DNA from: Okapia johnstoni
Taxonomy: Eukaryota > Chordata > Mammalia > Artiodactyla > Giraffidae
DNA: 64,000 bases
Reading direction: 5' to 3'
Assembly: GCA_024291935.2 (NCBI GenBank)
Contig: CM044315.1
Span: 74,196,385-74,260,384, forward strand
The position numbers and the translations under genes are program-made. Below the pieces are notes generated by a model. The model saw only the letters and a list, made by a program, of their open reading frames with translations. It was not told where the DNA came from and searched no databases. This document shows positions 31,943-43,537 of the stretch, piece after piece. Numbering within the stretch: the first letter of the stretch is position 1; each line of letters opens with the position of its first letter.

Positions 31943-33158
31943 TGGAGAAGGTTAATGTTGATAACTGTGGAGACAAGCCCATTAAAGAGACAGTCCATTT
32001 GTAGTGCCAGGTACTTTTAGTGAGTGCCTTCCTCCAGTTCCTCCTAAAATATATCCTGTTTTGATTTATGATTGAACTATATGCAGTGATAGTCACAGTG
32101 GAAATTAATCACTATTTTTCTTCCCTCAGTCCTAAAAATAATGACTGTTGGAGTGATAAAAAGCTCTTTTACTATTTCAATATAGTTTCAAGCCATCTTT
32201 TATTTATCTTATCCTATTTAACCCTTTCAAGAGTCCATTGAGGTAGTTAGGGCAGGGATTACTCACCTCAATTAATAAAAGAGGAAACTCGAGCTTAGAA
32301 TAGAGAAATGACTATTCCAAGATCAGGAGGCTGGGCAGTACTTAAATTGAGATTTTTTCTGGCTCCTCCAGGTCTCTTTCCATTACACTACACTGCTTCT
32401 GATTGTCAGTGACATTTACCATCATTACTATTTCATTACCAGAGGATTTCAGAGTGGGGGAGGAGAACTTTTTTCCAAATGAAAAAATGAAGGCAGTGTG
32501 GCTTGAAATTTAGCTTATGCTTCTTATCCAACTTAGCTTTGCTTTTATTTGTACTGAAATAAAATAAATTGAGCTAATTGTGACAGTTTATGTTGGTGGA
32601 TAGAAATGACAGAATCAGCGAAGTTTTATTTGTTTGTTGTGTTGATCAGGCCTTCTAGCATTCGTGAAGTACACTGCAAAAATATCTAGATGCAAAAGCA
32701 AACAAACAAAAACCACTAATGAGGCTAAAAGAAAGATAACAATAATCAAAGACATGATTTTTGTATAATCCATATGACAGTATACACTGCACATGATTGA
32801 AACTATGTAGATATTTAGGTGACATTTATGTTTTCCATTTCAGTATTTGTCTTCAGATAATTAGCCTAATTATAACACATGTTTGAATTGTAGTTAGAAC
32901 TAACCCACTATTAAGTCTGGTACCTATGAATTTGCAGATAATTGGGTTTCCTCTTATGTCAGTTTAACTCACAGCTCCCTAAAAGTTACAGTGGATGTTT
33001 CCAATGTGCTAATGGATACCCTATTTTACTTCTAATAATAATATAGAGAAACTTGATATCATCATTATATTAAATATGTGCAATTTTACTACCACCAAGG
33101 TAAAAAAACATATTTTGGCTATTCAGTGTTGTTTGAATTCCTTTTTATAGACAAAAGT
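31943..33158. other. FAF1 intron with one MIR
   Basis: 32180-32405 is an antisense MIR (attaataaaagaggaaactc, ttccaagatcaggaggctgg). The rest is unrecognised. Confidence 0.5.
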
Positions 33159-33165
33159 AACATGT

Positions 33166-33935
33166 ACTCTTTCCCATTCTATTGTTTTCCTCTGTTTCTT
33201 TGCATTGATCGATCACTGAGGAAGGCTTTCTTATCTCTCCTTGCTATTCTTTGTAACTCTGCATTCAAATGGGTATATCTTTCCTTTTCTCCTTTGCCCT
33301 TCACTTCTCTTCTTTTCACAGCTATTTGTAAGGCCTCCTCAGACAGCCCTTTTGCCTTTCTGCATTTCTTTTTGTTTGGGATGGTTTTGATCACTGCTTC
33401 CTGTACAGTGTGATGAACCTCTCTGTCCATAGTTCTTCAGGCACTCTATCAGATCTAATCCCTTGAATCTGTTTGTCACTTCCACTGTATAATCGTAAGG
33501 GATTTGATTTAGGTTATACCTGAATGGTCTAGTGGTTTTCCCTACTTCCTTCAATTAAAGTCTGAATTTGGCATTAAGGAGTTTATGATCTGAGCCACAG
33601 TCAGCTCCCAGTCTTGTTTTTGCCGACTGTGTAGAGCTTCTCCATCTTTGCCTGCAAAGAATGTAATCAATCTGATTTCAGTATTGACCATCTGTTGATG
33701 TCCATGTGTAGAGTCTTCTCTTGTGTTGTTGGAAGAGGGTGTTTGGTATGACCAATACACTGTCTTGGCAAAATTTTATTAGCCTTTACCCTGCTTTGTT
33801 TTGTACTCCAAGGCCAAATTAGCCTGTTACTTCAGGTATTTCTTGACTTCCTACTTTTGCATTTCAGTCCCATACAATGAAAAGGACATCTTTTTTGGGT
33901 GTTAGTTCTAGGTCTTATAGGTCTTCATAGAACCG
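33166..33935 (-). mobile_element. BovB LINE, inverted 5' piece (endonuclease C-terminus and linker)
   Basis: Antisense BovB: linker frames 33179-33430 and 33339-33554 (FRYNLNQIPYDYTVEV) and endonuclease C-terminal text to cttcatagaaccg at 33935. The end at about 33166 (ttcccattct) is the source neighbour of the start of the next, forward piece. Together they form one twin-primed element. Confidence 0.92.
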
Positions 33936-35522
33936 AAGAGAATTTAAGAAAATTAGAGATACCAAGGGAGCTTTTCATGCAAAGATGGGCACAATAAGGA
34001 CAGAAATGGTATGGACATAACTGAAGCAGAAAATATTAAGAAGAGGTGCCAAGAATACACAGAAGAACTGTACAAAAAAGATCTTCATGACCCAGATAAT
34101 CACGATGGTGTGATCACTCACCTAGAGCTAGACATCCTGGAATGCGAAGTCAAGTGGGCCTTTGGAAAACTCAGCAGTGGCCACAGGACTGGAAAAGGTC
34201 GGTTTTCATTCCAATCCCAAAGGAAGGCAATGCCAAAGAATGCTCAAACTACCGTACAATTGCACTCATCTCACACACTAGCAAAGTAATGCTCAAAATT
34301 CTCCAAGCAAGTCCTCAACAGTACATGAACTGTGAACTTCCAGATGTTCAAGCTGGTTTTAGAAAAGGCAGAGGAACCGAGATCAAGTTGCCAACATCCA
34401 TTGGATCATCAGAAAAGCAAGAGAATTCCAGAAAAACATCTACTTCTGCTATATTGACTGTGCCAAAGCTTTTGACTGTGTGGATCACAACAAACTATGG
34501 AAAATTCTTAAAGAGATGGGCATACCAGACTACCTTACGTGCCTCCTGAGAAGTCTGTATGCAAGTCAAGAAGCAACAGTTAGAACTGGACATGGAACAA
34601 CAGACTGGTTCCAAATCAGGAAAGGAGTATGTCAAGGCTGTATATTGTCACCCTGCTTATTTAACTTATATGCAGAGTACATCATATGAAATGCTGGGCT
34701 GGATGAAGCACAAGCTGGAATCAAGATTGCCGGGAGAAATATCAATAACCTCAGATATGCAGATGACACCACCCTTATGGCAGAAAGAAGACCTAAAGAG
34801 CCTCTTGTTGAAAATGTTGGCTTAAAACTCAGCATTCAGAAAGCTAAGATCATGGCATCTGGTCCCATTACTTCGTGGCAAATAGAGGGGAAACCATGGA
34901 AACAGTGACAGACTTTATTTTTTGGGGCTCCAAGATCACTGCAGATGGTGACTGCAGCCATGAAATTAAAAGACGCTTACTCCTTGGAAGAAATGTTATG
35001 ACCAACCTGGACAGCTTATTAAAAAGCAGAGACATTACTTTGCCAACAAAGGTTCATCTAGTCAAAGCTATGGTTTTTCCAGGAGTCATGTATGGATGTG
35101 AGAGTTGGACTATAAAGAAAGCTGGGTGCCAAAGAATTAATGCTTTTGAACTGTGGTATTGGAGAAGGCTCTTGAGAGTCCCTTAGACTGCAAGAAGATC
35201 AAACCAGTCCATCCTAAAGGAAATCAGTCCTGAATATTCATTGGAAGAACTGATGCCAAAGCTGAAACTGCAATACTTCGGCCACCTGATGCAAAGAACG
35301 GACTCATTGGAAAAGACCTTGATGCTGAGAGAGATTGAAGGTGGGAGGAGAAAGGGGCAACAGAGGATGAGATGGTTGGATGGCATCACCGACTCAGTGG
35401 ACTTGAGTTTGAGTAGACTCTGGGAGTTGGTGATGGACAGGGAGGCCTGGTGTGCTGCAGTTCATGGGGTCGCAAAGAGTCAGACACGACTGAGCAATGG
35501 AACTGAACTCAAACATGGACTG
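33936..35522 (+). mobile_element. BovB LINE, forward 3' piece with internal deletion
   Basis: Begins at aaaattagagataccaaggg, which follows the inverted piece in an intact BovB, and runs to a short tail at about 35510. About 150 nt are missing near 34163 (gtgggcctttggaaaactca), and the palm has a small deletion after LRYADDTTLMAE. Open frames are 34011-34289, 34142-34549, 34480-34689, 34875-35186 and 35241-35543. aacatgt at 33159-33165 and 35523-35529 may be the target duplication of the whole element. Confidence 0.92.
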
Positions 35523-36199
35523 AACATGTTCTCATTTTCCTAATTTTAATTTAAATCTCAAAATAGTTATTTAATATCTGACCCACTATAAAATTCAATA
35601 GAAATAAATGCATGTTAATTTCATTGGTTTGGCTAAACTTGGTTAGTGTTTTAGATTATAATGGTAATAAAACTAAATGTCTTTGCCAGGTACTGTACTA
35701 GGTACTTTATAAATATTATAGAGTCATCAGCTATAACGATCTGAACTTGTGGATTAATATTGATTTGATCATAAATGACTTTGTTACATTGAAGAGAAAT
35801 GTTTTTTAATGCCTTCAGCAAACACTCTTCCAGGAACACTTTAAAAAAAGATTATAGAGTATTGCCTTGGGAATTGGGGAATGGATTTGTTATTCTCCTG
35901 CTCAGAAAAGTAGCAGACATGCTAGGGTGGGGAGGTGTATATGAATAGCTTTATTTTAGGCTTGCTGCAGTTTTCTGAAGCCCCAGCCTATTGTCTGATA
36001 AAAACTAGGCTTGACCAATGTAACATTGATATGTGGAAAAATTTCAGATTTTTAAAGCCTTCCTTTGAATATGTAATGCCTAGACTACTAGAGTGAACTT
36101 TAATTTTGCTTCAGAAATAATAGAATATGTCTAAATAAAAATTTTTTTGTAAAATATGACCTCATTTTGTTTACAAATGGTGGATTCTACATTTTGCAG
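35523..36199. other. FAF1 intron upstream of the 36200 exon
   Basis: Unrecognised AT-rich intron ending in the acceptor (tacattttgcag). The polypyrimidine tract is modest. Confidence 0.6.
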
Positions 36200-36295
36200 A
36201 TGTGTCTTGCTGAATCAGGGCTCTCTTATCCCTGCCATCGACTTACAGTGGGAAGAAGATCTTCACCTGCACAGACCCGGGAGCAATCTGAAGAG
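36200..36295 (+). CDS. FAF1: FAF1 coding exon (end of second ubiquitin-like region)
   Basis: FAF1 is a ubiquitin- and p97/VCP-binding adaptor (UBA, two ubiquitin-like regions, UAS, UBX) acting in protein degradation and in FAS and NF-kB signalling. This exon encodes 32 residues, MCLAESGLSYPCHRLTV and onward to TREQSEE, which I recognise from mammalian FAF1 (about residues 249-280 of the human protein, counted from the known CK2 sites). The acceptor AG is at 36198-36199 and the donor GTAAGC starts at 36296. Both edges are phase 0 and the length is 96 nt, so skipping it would keep the frame. The first ATG is an internal codon, not a start. The sense strand is the window's + strand. The exon lies between a + BovB upstream and a - BovB downstream. 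Confidence 0.95.
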
Positions 36296-36998
36296 GTAAG
36301 CATGTTTGCTAGCTTTTCATCAAACATAATATCTGTCCTCTACTCACCTGCCCACTTCCTATTCTTTTTTACCTGCCACAGCAAAGAATAGGTAGAGTTA
36401 ATGTAGCATGAATAACATCTCAGTAAATTCTTAAAGGCAGAAACTTTCCGAGCAAGATTATTGCTAATGTGCTTCTTCTTGTTCTCTAAGTTTCATGTTT
36501 CAAACAGACAGAATTGGGATGAATCAGTTGAAATGATTTTTTACTTAGAATTGTCAGGTTAACAAAGGAATTTTTTAGCTGCTGACTATATAGTAGACTA
36601 CATTTATTAGAATTCATCCTGAAGGTCCTTTAACTCATTGAGGTGGATCACATTCTATGTGCCAAACATTGTCCTCAATACTAGGTAACAAAGATGAATA
36701 ACAGCACCTATACCAAGTTGCTCAAAGGTGATACATTAGTAAACCAATAATAATGGCAAATGTAATAAATGCAGTGGTAGCAGTGCATTGCAGGGTGCTG
36801 TAAAAACAAAGAGGGGCAAGGAGATTGAACATGTTTATATGTGTGGTATGCCTGCATGTGTCTTTGCAGGTCTGAACTATATTAAAAGGCAGAATCTTTT
36901 CCTTGGGTACAGTAGCATTGTGTCCAACCATGACTCAGGTATAAGGGAATGAGAGAGACAGCCTGGACACTGCAATTTATCAGTTTTAGAAGTATTTA
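36296..36998. other. Start of 18.45-kb FAF1 intron, no recognised feature
   Basis: 36600-36900 may be an old repeat (tcacattctatgtgccaaac). Nothing firm. Confidence 0.45.
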
Positions 36999-37192
36999 CT
37001 GGGACTTACTGGTGGTCCAGTGATTAAGACTCTGTGCTTCCAGTGCAGTGGGGGCAGGTTCGATCTTTAGTTACAGCATGGGAACTCTTAGTTTTGGCAT
37101 GTGGTATCTAATTCCCAGACCAAGAATCATACCCCAGGCTCCCTGCATTGGAAGCATGGAGTCTTAGCCACTGGACCACCAGGGAAGTCCCT
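36999..37192. mobile_element. CHR-type SINE pair, inverted
   Basis: 36999-37075 is a sense head (ctggtggtccagtgattaag, B-box ggttcgatctt). 37110-37192 is the same head in antisense (agtcttagccactggaccac, cagggaagtccc). CHR SINEs are tRNA-derived elements of ruminants, hippos and whales. The arms can pair with a spacer of about 40 nt. Confidence 0.8.
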
Positions 37193-37668
37193 CAGAAGTT
37201 TAAATTACTCCAGTAAAACCTTTTCCATTTATATTCTATACAAAATATGGTTGCAAATTTTTATTTAAACTTAAATATTTGGGATATTTATTATGGAAGC
37301 TGCAACAAAACCTCTCCCTCTGTTCTCTGAATATGTAACACATCATTTAAATATGTAAAAGAGAAAAGGGACTGAACAACTAAAGTTGTAATCTATGATC
37401 ATCCTGTGAAAATGACAATTTGTTACTCAATTTTTGGAAATCCATAAAGAAGGGAGGTTTTCCCTGCACTGCAAATACTACTATACTCTTTCTTTAGGTT
37501 TCTAAAAAATGTTAATTTCTTTTAAAGAGCCCACACCATTTTTTCCAACACTTTATCTCGCTAATTCCTCATGAAAGGAAAAATAATATTGAGTTTCACT
37601 GCTTGGCAGAAACTGCCGAAAACAATTTATTGAAATATTTCCTTCTACTGCTTGAGTATATTTTCAAG

Positions 37669-37669
<1 letters not shown>

Positions 37670-37699
<30 letters not shown>
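37670..37699. repeat. (TA)15 microsatellite
   Basis: Uninterrupted TA repeat, 30 nt. Confidence 0.97.
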
Positions 37700-37703
<4 letters not shown>

Positions 37704-37882
37704 TATGCTTCAACCCTTTAATGAATAAATCTGCTAATATTAAAAGGAAGCCAACTAGCTCCACCCAGAATTCTTAATGATTTTATGCTGTAACAGGTGA
37801 CAGTTAACTGTTTGATTTCGTTTTATTTCCTTTTCTCACCCTCACCATTATATGTGTTATTTGGGAATTCCTTTCAGTGGAA

Positions 37883-38089
37883 TGTGTGGCTCAGCTGGTA
37901 AAGAATCTGCCCACTGTGCAGGAGACCTGGGTTCGATCCCTGGATTCGATCCCTGAGTTGGGAAGATCCCCTGGGGAAGGGAACGTCAACCTACTCCAGT
38001 ATTCTGGCCTGGAGAATTCCATGGACTGGATAGTCCCTTGGGTCACAAAGAGTCGGATATGACTGCAGGACTTCTACTCTCACTTTTAA
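37883..38089 (+). mobile_element. Bov-tA SINE with 12-bp target duplication and doubled B-box
   Basis: Sense copy with flanking ctttcagtggaa at 37871-37882 and 38090-38101 (perfect). The pol III B-box text ttcgatccctg occurs twice (from 37931 and 37944), a 13-nt tandem duplication. Confidence 0.95.
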
Positions 38090-38101
38090 CTTTCAGTGGA
38101 A

Positions 38102-38909
38102 GGAATTCAGTGCCATAAATTGAGGAAAAGCGTGTTAGAGGGTGGCATACACTTTAATTAAGGAAGAAAGTAGAGTGGGGTTAGGGAGCTTTGTAAAACT
38201 AAGAGAGCCACAGCCTTGGGAATATCTTTAAATCTGATTTTCTGGGGTGAGTCCATTATTTTTCCTTCCTTGGCTAAGTAAATATACCACTTCCTCCAGG
38301 GGGCTGGTGAGAAATGGGAAAGGAGCTGTGACTTGGTTTTTATGTTGTTATAGAATTATGAAACTGGAAGGAATTTTTTATTTGATTTACACTCACCCAT
38401 CCATTTATTCCTCGTTTATTTAAACATTTTTTCAGTGTCTTCTACATGCCAAACATTAGGATCCCAGTCTTTGTGCTGAAAGAGCTCACACTAAATCATA
38501 TCTGCATTTTATCTCTAATGGCAGGGTTCTGTCCTCATGAGGCAACTGGTTCCATTGTTGAGCATCTCTGTTTGTATCTGCCCTATATTAAATTGGAAGC
38601 TATGACTATGTAGAACTGTGTAGAACCCAATGGTTCTACTTCTTTCCTCTTGTTTTAACCCTTCTCTTACCTGACTTTGTGTGTTTCAAGATAATTACCA
38701 CTTTGCTATTGACTGTCTTCAGCCTTGAGTTAGGAAGAGGATATTTGAGACCAGTAGTTAAATTCAGGTTTTGAATTTTATGCATTGTAATTATGTGTTC
38801 TTTAACTGGGGGAATTCTTTTTTCTTACATCCTCCTTCTAGCCCTGCAAATACATTTTCCTTATAATTAATATTTTCTCATTTCTTCCCATCTTCCCCTT
38901 GTTCCTGAG
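38102..38909. other. FAF1 intron, one old repeat
   Basis: 38390-38500 (agtgtcttctacatgccaaa, gagctcacactaaatc) is the unidentified old repeat noted at 18955. Otherwise nothing. Confidence 0.4.
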
Positions 38910-38919
38910 CTCCCTTTCA

Positions 38920-39149
38920 GTGCTTATGTGCATGCTAAGCTGCTTCAGTAGTGTCTGACTCTTTTGCAACCCTACGGACTGTATCCCACAAGGCTCCTCT
39001 GTCCATGAGATTCTCCCCGCAAGAATACTGGAGTGGGTTGTCATGTCCTCCTCCAGGGAATCTTCCCTACCCAGGGATCGAACCCACATCTCCTATGTCT
39101 CCCTCATTGGCAAGCAAGTTCTTTACCACTAGTGCCACCTGGGAAGCTC
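38920..39149 (-). mobile_element. Bov-tA SINE with 10-bp target duplication
   Basis: Antisense copy. ctccctttca flanks at 38910-38919 and 39150-39159. The tRNA head carries a short insertion (tgtctccctc near 39098). Confidence 0.93.
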
Positions 39150-39159
39150 CTCCCTTTCA

Positions 39160-40433
39160 ATGACCTTTCCATATTTCTGAGTACCTTAGCTAGGTACCTA
39201 TCTCTCCTCATCCCAGCTGCTTGGGTGGGACATTACAGGGACCCCACCCCCGGACCCAGGTGTTTTGAGAGTTGTCCAATCCTCAGTTGATAGTATAAGA
39301 GTAGGAGGGGATACTCCAAGAATAACAACAAGAAAAATAAAATCCCAAACTTAAAATATAGTTAATGTTAAAATTATTGATTTGTAATTTCAGTTAAGCG
39401 GACATCTATTGAATACTTCCTATGCTAATCAAATGAATATAAACTAAAAATTTCATATTATATAATTAATGAGAAAGGTGAGATAAGCATAAGATACTAG
39501 AGAAACACGGGGAAAGGGGTGGTCTAACCTTCAAGCATGTTTGTAGACAAAAGCCTTGTCTGCCTTATCTACCTCTGTAGCTACCTCTGTAGCTCTTAAC
39601 ACCTAGTAAAACTCCTGGTATATACCAGCCACAGAATAAATACTTTGTGAATGAATATTTTTTAAAAAAAAAAGAGAGAGAAGGAGAGGGGGAACTAGAG
39701 CAATTTGTATCCAAATCAAATGAAAATGAAAAGAATGAGTCACAGCCAATGAAGAAACATGGATATAGTATTCCATTCGGAGGAAACAGCATGATTTGAT
39801 GTAGTGAATGGGGGGACCTAAGTGCAGTTTGGTGTTCGTGCAAAGTAAAGGAGGAGACAAAAAAGGATAAGAGATGAGGCAAAGGTGAATAGGTTTTTAT
39901 ATGTCAAGTTGAACTTGAACTCTGGGGAGCCAGAAGACTTAAGTGTTGGGTGATTTTTTTTTTTTTCTCCAAATGGGCATTTTAGAGAAAAGCATTTTGA
40001 CTGCTGTACAGAGGCTAAATGTAAGGGAAGCAAGACTAGAGACAGAGAAATCAGATATGAATCTGTTGTACTAGTATAGGCAGAAGATAATGAGATCCTA
40101 AACTAGAACACTAGTAAAAAAAAGAGAAGGAAATGGATGGATTCAGGATATGTTTTGGAGGGAAAATCAGTAGGACTGGTGACAGATAGGATCTGTGGGA
40201 GAAGAAAGAGGGAGAAGATAAGAATACCTAGATTTTGGCTTAATTGGCAGAAAAGATTTATTCAGTAGTTATTCAGTGAATTCTGATTACATCCTTACTC
40301 TATCCCTGACACTGGCATAAGTGTTAGGATTATGGCTATGAATAAAAATAGTCTTTCCATAAAGGAGCTTGTTCCTAACTAAATGAAATTGACTGCACAT
40401 AATTGCCCAAAATTTGTGTTTCAGTTTTTTTTT
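39160..40433. other. FAF1 intron with L2 debris and purine-rich tracts
   Basis: 39550-39660 is L2-like (aaaactcctggtatatacca, ataaatactttgtgaatgaa). Purine-rich at 39660-39690 and 40120-40220. 40250-40380 is the unidentified old repeat. No gene. Confidence 0.45.
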
Positions 40434-40628
40434 TTTAATGTATGTATTTTATTGAAGTATAGTTGACTTACAGTGTTTCAGGTACTCATCGAGGTGATTC
40501 ATTTATACAAATACACATATATTATTTTTGAAAGTTTTTTCCATCACAAGTTACTATAACATACTGACTGTAGTTGCCTATGCTATACAGTAAACCTTTG
40601 TTTCTTGTTGCATATCTATTTTTTAATA
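40434..40628 (-). mobile_element. L1 3' UTR fragment
   Basis: Antisense L1 end: attttattgaagtatagttg, cttacagtgtttcaggtact, tgcctatgctatacagtaaa. Confidence 0.8.
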
Positions 40629-40919
40629 AGAAATCTAGCATTCTATTCATACTAAGTCAAACAAGTACAAGCAAAATGTTGTAATTTTTTTAGTTAGGCA
40701 AAAATTTATAAGCTTTCTAAAATATATATATATTATGCATATTTATATATGTGTGTGTGTGTTTGTCCAAAAGCTTTTCTGCTACATTTGATAAAGGCTT
40801 GAAGAAGAACATCAAAGAAAAGATGGAGAAATTGGAGAACATAAACTAAGTGAAAGGAAACACTGAATATAAAATAGAAAAAGTGAAACAAACTAGATAA
40901 AAGTAAAAGATCATCATAT

Positions 40920-41045
40920 AGTCCAGTTGTTTTCAAACATGACTGCTCATTAGAAACATAAATATGGAGCTCTGGAGAAAAAGCAATACCTGAGCATTTG
41001 TATTTTTCAAAAAATTTCAAGATAATTCTGATATGCATCTTGATT
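40920..41045 (+). mobile_element. MER5A-type hAT MITE
   Basis: tagtccagttgttttcaaac at the left, gagcatttgtatttttcaaa and aagataattctgatatgcat at the right: the MER5A order. Old. Confidence 0.7.
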
Positions 41046-41319
41046 TTAAAAAGTAATTACAGGTTTTTCTATTAGATTCTAATTTATCCTTGTTTTGGTG
41101 ATACAGAGTTCTATTATTTTTCTGTTGACCACTCATTAAATGAGTAATAATTACAGAATCACAGTAGTAAAACATGTTTATCAGTTTTCACAATCAATAG
41201 CCAGACAAAAAATAAAAGACAATTACAATTGCAAGCAATAATTGGAACGTGATTAACTTAATAGTATAAAATAATTACATACAGTTTGGGCAGATCAAGC
41301 AGAGTGATGTGGTAAGTGG
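41046..41319. other. FAF1 intron, no recognised feature
   Basis: AT-rich text between MER5A and the truncated end of an L1. No poly(T) is seen at the L1 border. Confidence 0.5.
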
Positions 41320-41507
41320 AAGTGCATACAGCCACGTGTTTTCTTTCACCCAGTCATTTAATCCATTTACATTTAAGGTAATTATTGATATGAATGGTCC
41401 TATTACCACTTTTTTAATTGTTTTGGGTTTATTTGCTGTAGGTCTTTTCCTTCTCTTGTGTTTCCTGCCTAAAGAAGTTCCTTTAACATTTGTTGTAAAG
41501 CTGGTTT
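41320..41507 (-). mobile_element. L1 LINE, ORF1 end and ORF2 start (left part of a split element)
   Basis: Minus strand: ORF1 C-terminus KPALQQMLKELL with stop TAG (cta at 41469-41471), then the ORF2 N-terminal text coding ITLNVNGLN-like residues around 41330-41400. The element stops at about 41320, so more than half of it (the remainder of ORF2 and the 3' UTR) is absent. Confidence 0.8.
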
Positions 41508-43537
41508 AGTTCAGTTCAGTTCAGTCACTCAGTCATGTCCGACTCTTTGCAACCCCATGAATCGCAGCACTCCAGGCCTTCCTGTCCATCACCAACTCCC
41601 GGAGTTTACCCAAACCCCTGTCCGTAGAGTCAGTGATGCCATCCAACCATCTCATCCTCTGTCGTCCCCTTCTCCTCCTGCCCCCAATCCTTCCCAGCAT
41701 TAGGGTCTTTTCCAGTGAGTCAACTCTTCGCATGAGGTGGCCAAAGTATTGGAGTTTCAGCTTCAACATCAGTCCTTCCAATGAACACCCAGGACTGATC
41801 TCCTTTAGGATGGACTGATTGGATCTCCTTGCAGTCCAAGGGACTCCCAAGAGTCTTCTCCAACACCATAGTTCAAAAGCATCAATTCTTCGGCACTCAG
41901 CTTTCTTCACCATCCAACTCTCACATCCATACATGACTAGTGGAAAAACCATAGCCTTGACTAGACAGACCTTTGTTGGCAAAGTAATGTCTCCACTTTT
42001 AAATATGCTATCTAGGTTGGCCATAACCTTCCTTCCAAGGAGTAAGCGTCTTTTAATTTCATGGCTGCAGTCACTATCTGCAGTGATTTAGGAGCCCCCA
42101 AAAATAAAGTCAGCCACTGTTTCCACTGTTTCCCCATCTATTTCCCATGAAGTGATGGGACCAGATGCCATGATCTTAGTTTTCTGAATGTTGAGCTTTA
42201 AGCCAACTTTTTCACTCTCCTCTTTCACTTTCATCAAGAGGTTCTTTAGTTCTTCTTCGTTTTCTGCCATAAGGGTGGTATCATCTGCATATCTGAGGTT
42301 ATTGATATTTCTCCCAGCAATCTTGATTCCAGCTTGTGTTTCTTCCACCCCAGCGTTTCTCATGATGTACTCTGCATAGAAGTTAAATAAGCATGGTGAC
42401 GATATACAGCCTTGACGTACTCCTTTTCCTATTTGGAATCAGTCTGTTGTTCCATGTCCAGTTCTAACTGTTGCTTCCTGACCTGCGTACAGGTTTCTCA
42501 AGAGACAGGTCAGGTGGTCTGGTGTTCCCATCTCTTTCAGAATTTTCCACAGTTTATTGTGATCCACACAGTCAAATGCTTTGGCATAGTCAACAAAGCA
42601 GAAATAGATGTTCTTCTGGAACTCTCTTGCTTTTTCGATGATCCAGTGGATGTTGGCAATTTGATCTCTGGTTCCTCTGCCTTTTCTAAAACCAGCTTGA
42701 AAAGCTGGTTTGGTGGTGCTGAATTCTCTTAACTTCTGCTTGTCTGGAAAGCTTTTTTGATTTCTCCATCAAATCTGAAGGAGAATCTTGCTGGGTAGAG
42801 TATTCTTGATTGTAGATTCTTCCCTTTCATCATTTTAAATATATCTTGCCATTCCCTTCTGGCTTGTAGAGTTTCTATTGAGAAATCAGCTGATAGCCTG
42901 ATGGTAGTTCCCTTGTATGTTATTTATCATTTTTCCCCTGTTTCTTTTAATATTTTATCTCTGTCTAATTCTTATCAGTTTGATTACTATGTGTCTTGAT
43001 GTGTTTCTCCTTGGGACTCCCTTCTTCCTGGACTTGGTTGACTATTTCCTTTCCCATATTTGGGAAGTTTTCAGCTATTGTCTCTTCAAGTCTTTTCTCA
43101 GGTCTTTTCTCTCTCTCTTCTCCTTCTGGGAGCCCTATAATGCAATAGTTGGTGCATTTAATGCTGTCCCAGAGGTCTCTTAGGCTGTCTTCATTTTTTT
43201 TTTTCATTGTTTTTTCTATGTTCTGTTCTGTGGCGGCGATTTCCACCATTCTGTGCTCCCCAGGCCATTTATCTGTTCTTTTGCCTCAGTTATTCTGCTG
43301 TTGATTCCTTCTAGTGTATTATTCATCTCTGTTTGTTCTTTAGTTCTTGTAGATCTTTGGTAAACATTTCCTGAATCTTCTCAATCTTTGCCTCCATTCT
43401 TTTCCTGAGAACCTGGATCATCTCCCCTATCATTATTCTCAATTCTTATTCTGAGTTCTGTCTCCACTTCATTTAGTTGTTTTTCTGGAATTTTATTTTG
43501 TCCCTTCATCTGGGACTTAACTTTCTACTTTTTCATC
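41469..43537 (-). pseudogene. L1 ORF1 (RNA-binding protein), disrupted
   Basis: ORF1p is the trimeric RNA-binding chaperone of L1. The frame 42965-43249 carries RDLWDSIKC, then PEGEEREKRPEK and ENFPNMGKEIVNQVQEE, the central RRM-side motifs of ruminant L1 ORF1p. The N-terminus at 43537 reads MMKK followed by a TAG stop and then KVKSQMKGQ, so the first Met is separated from the body by a nonsense codon. Towards the C-terminus a 1,193-nt BovB sits 13 codons before the stop. The spacing to ORF2 (41400) is normal. It is a non-functional copy. Confidence 0.8.
41508..42700 (-). mobile_element. BovB LINE inserted in L1 ORF1
   Basis: Antisense BovB, tail at the left. Exact 11-bp target duplication aaagctggttt at 41497-41507 and 42701-42711. 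Open frames are 41533-42024 (163 codons, C-terminal part) and 42088-42363 (LRYADDTTLMAE, catalytic box intact). The frame is cut at about 42088 by a nonsense codon in the GGSKITADGD motif (K to stop). It is otherwise one of the better-kept copies. Confidence 0.96.

Noticed and set aside
1..36199. Preceding FAF1 exon (ending in the SATDDS region)
   Set aside because: No matching open stretch was seen upstream of 36200; it is likely outside the window.
36200..36295. ATG at 36200 as a FAF1 start codon
   Set aside because: It follows an acceptor AG, lies in the middle of the known protein, and has no upstream promoter. It is internal methionine.
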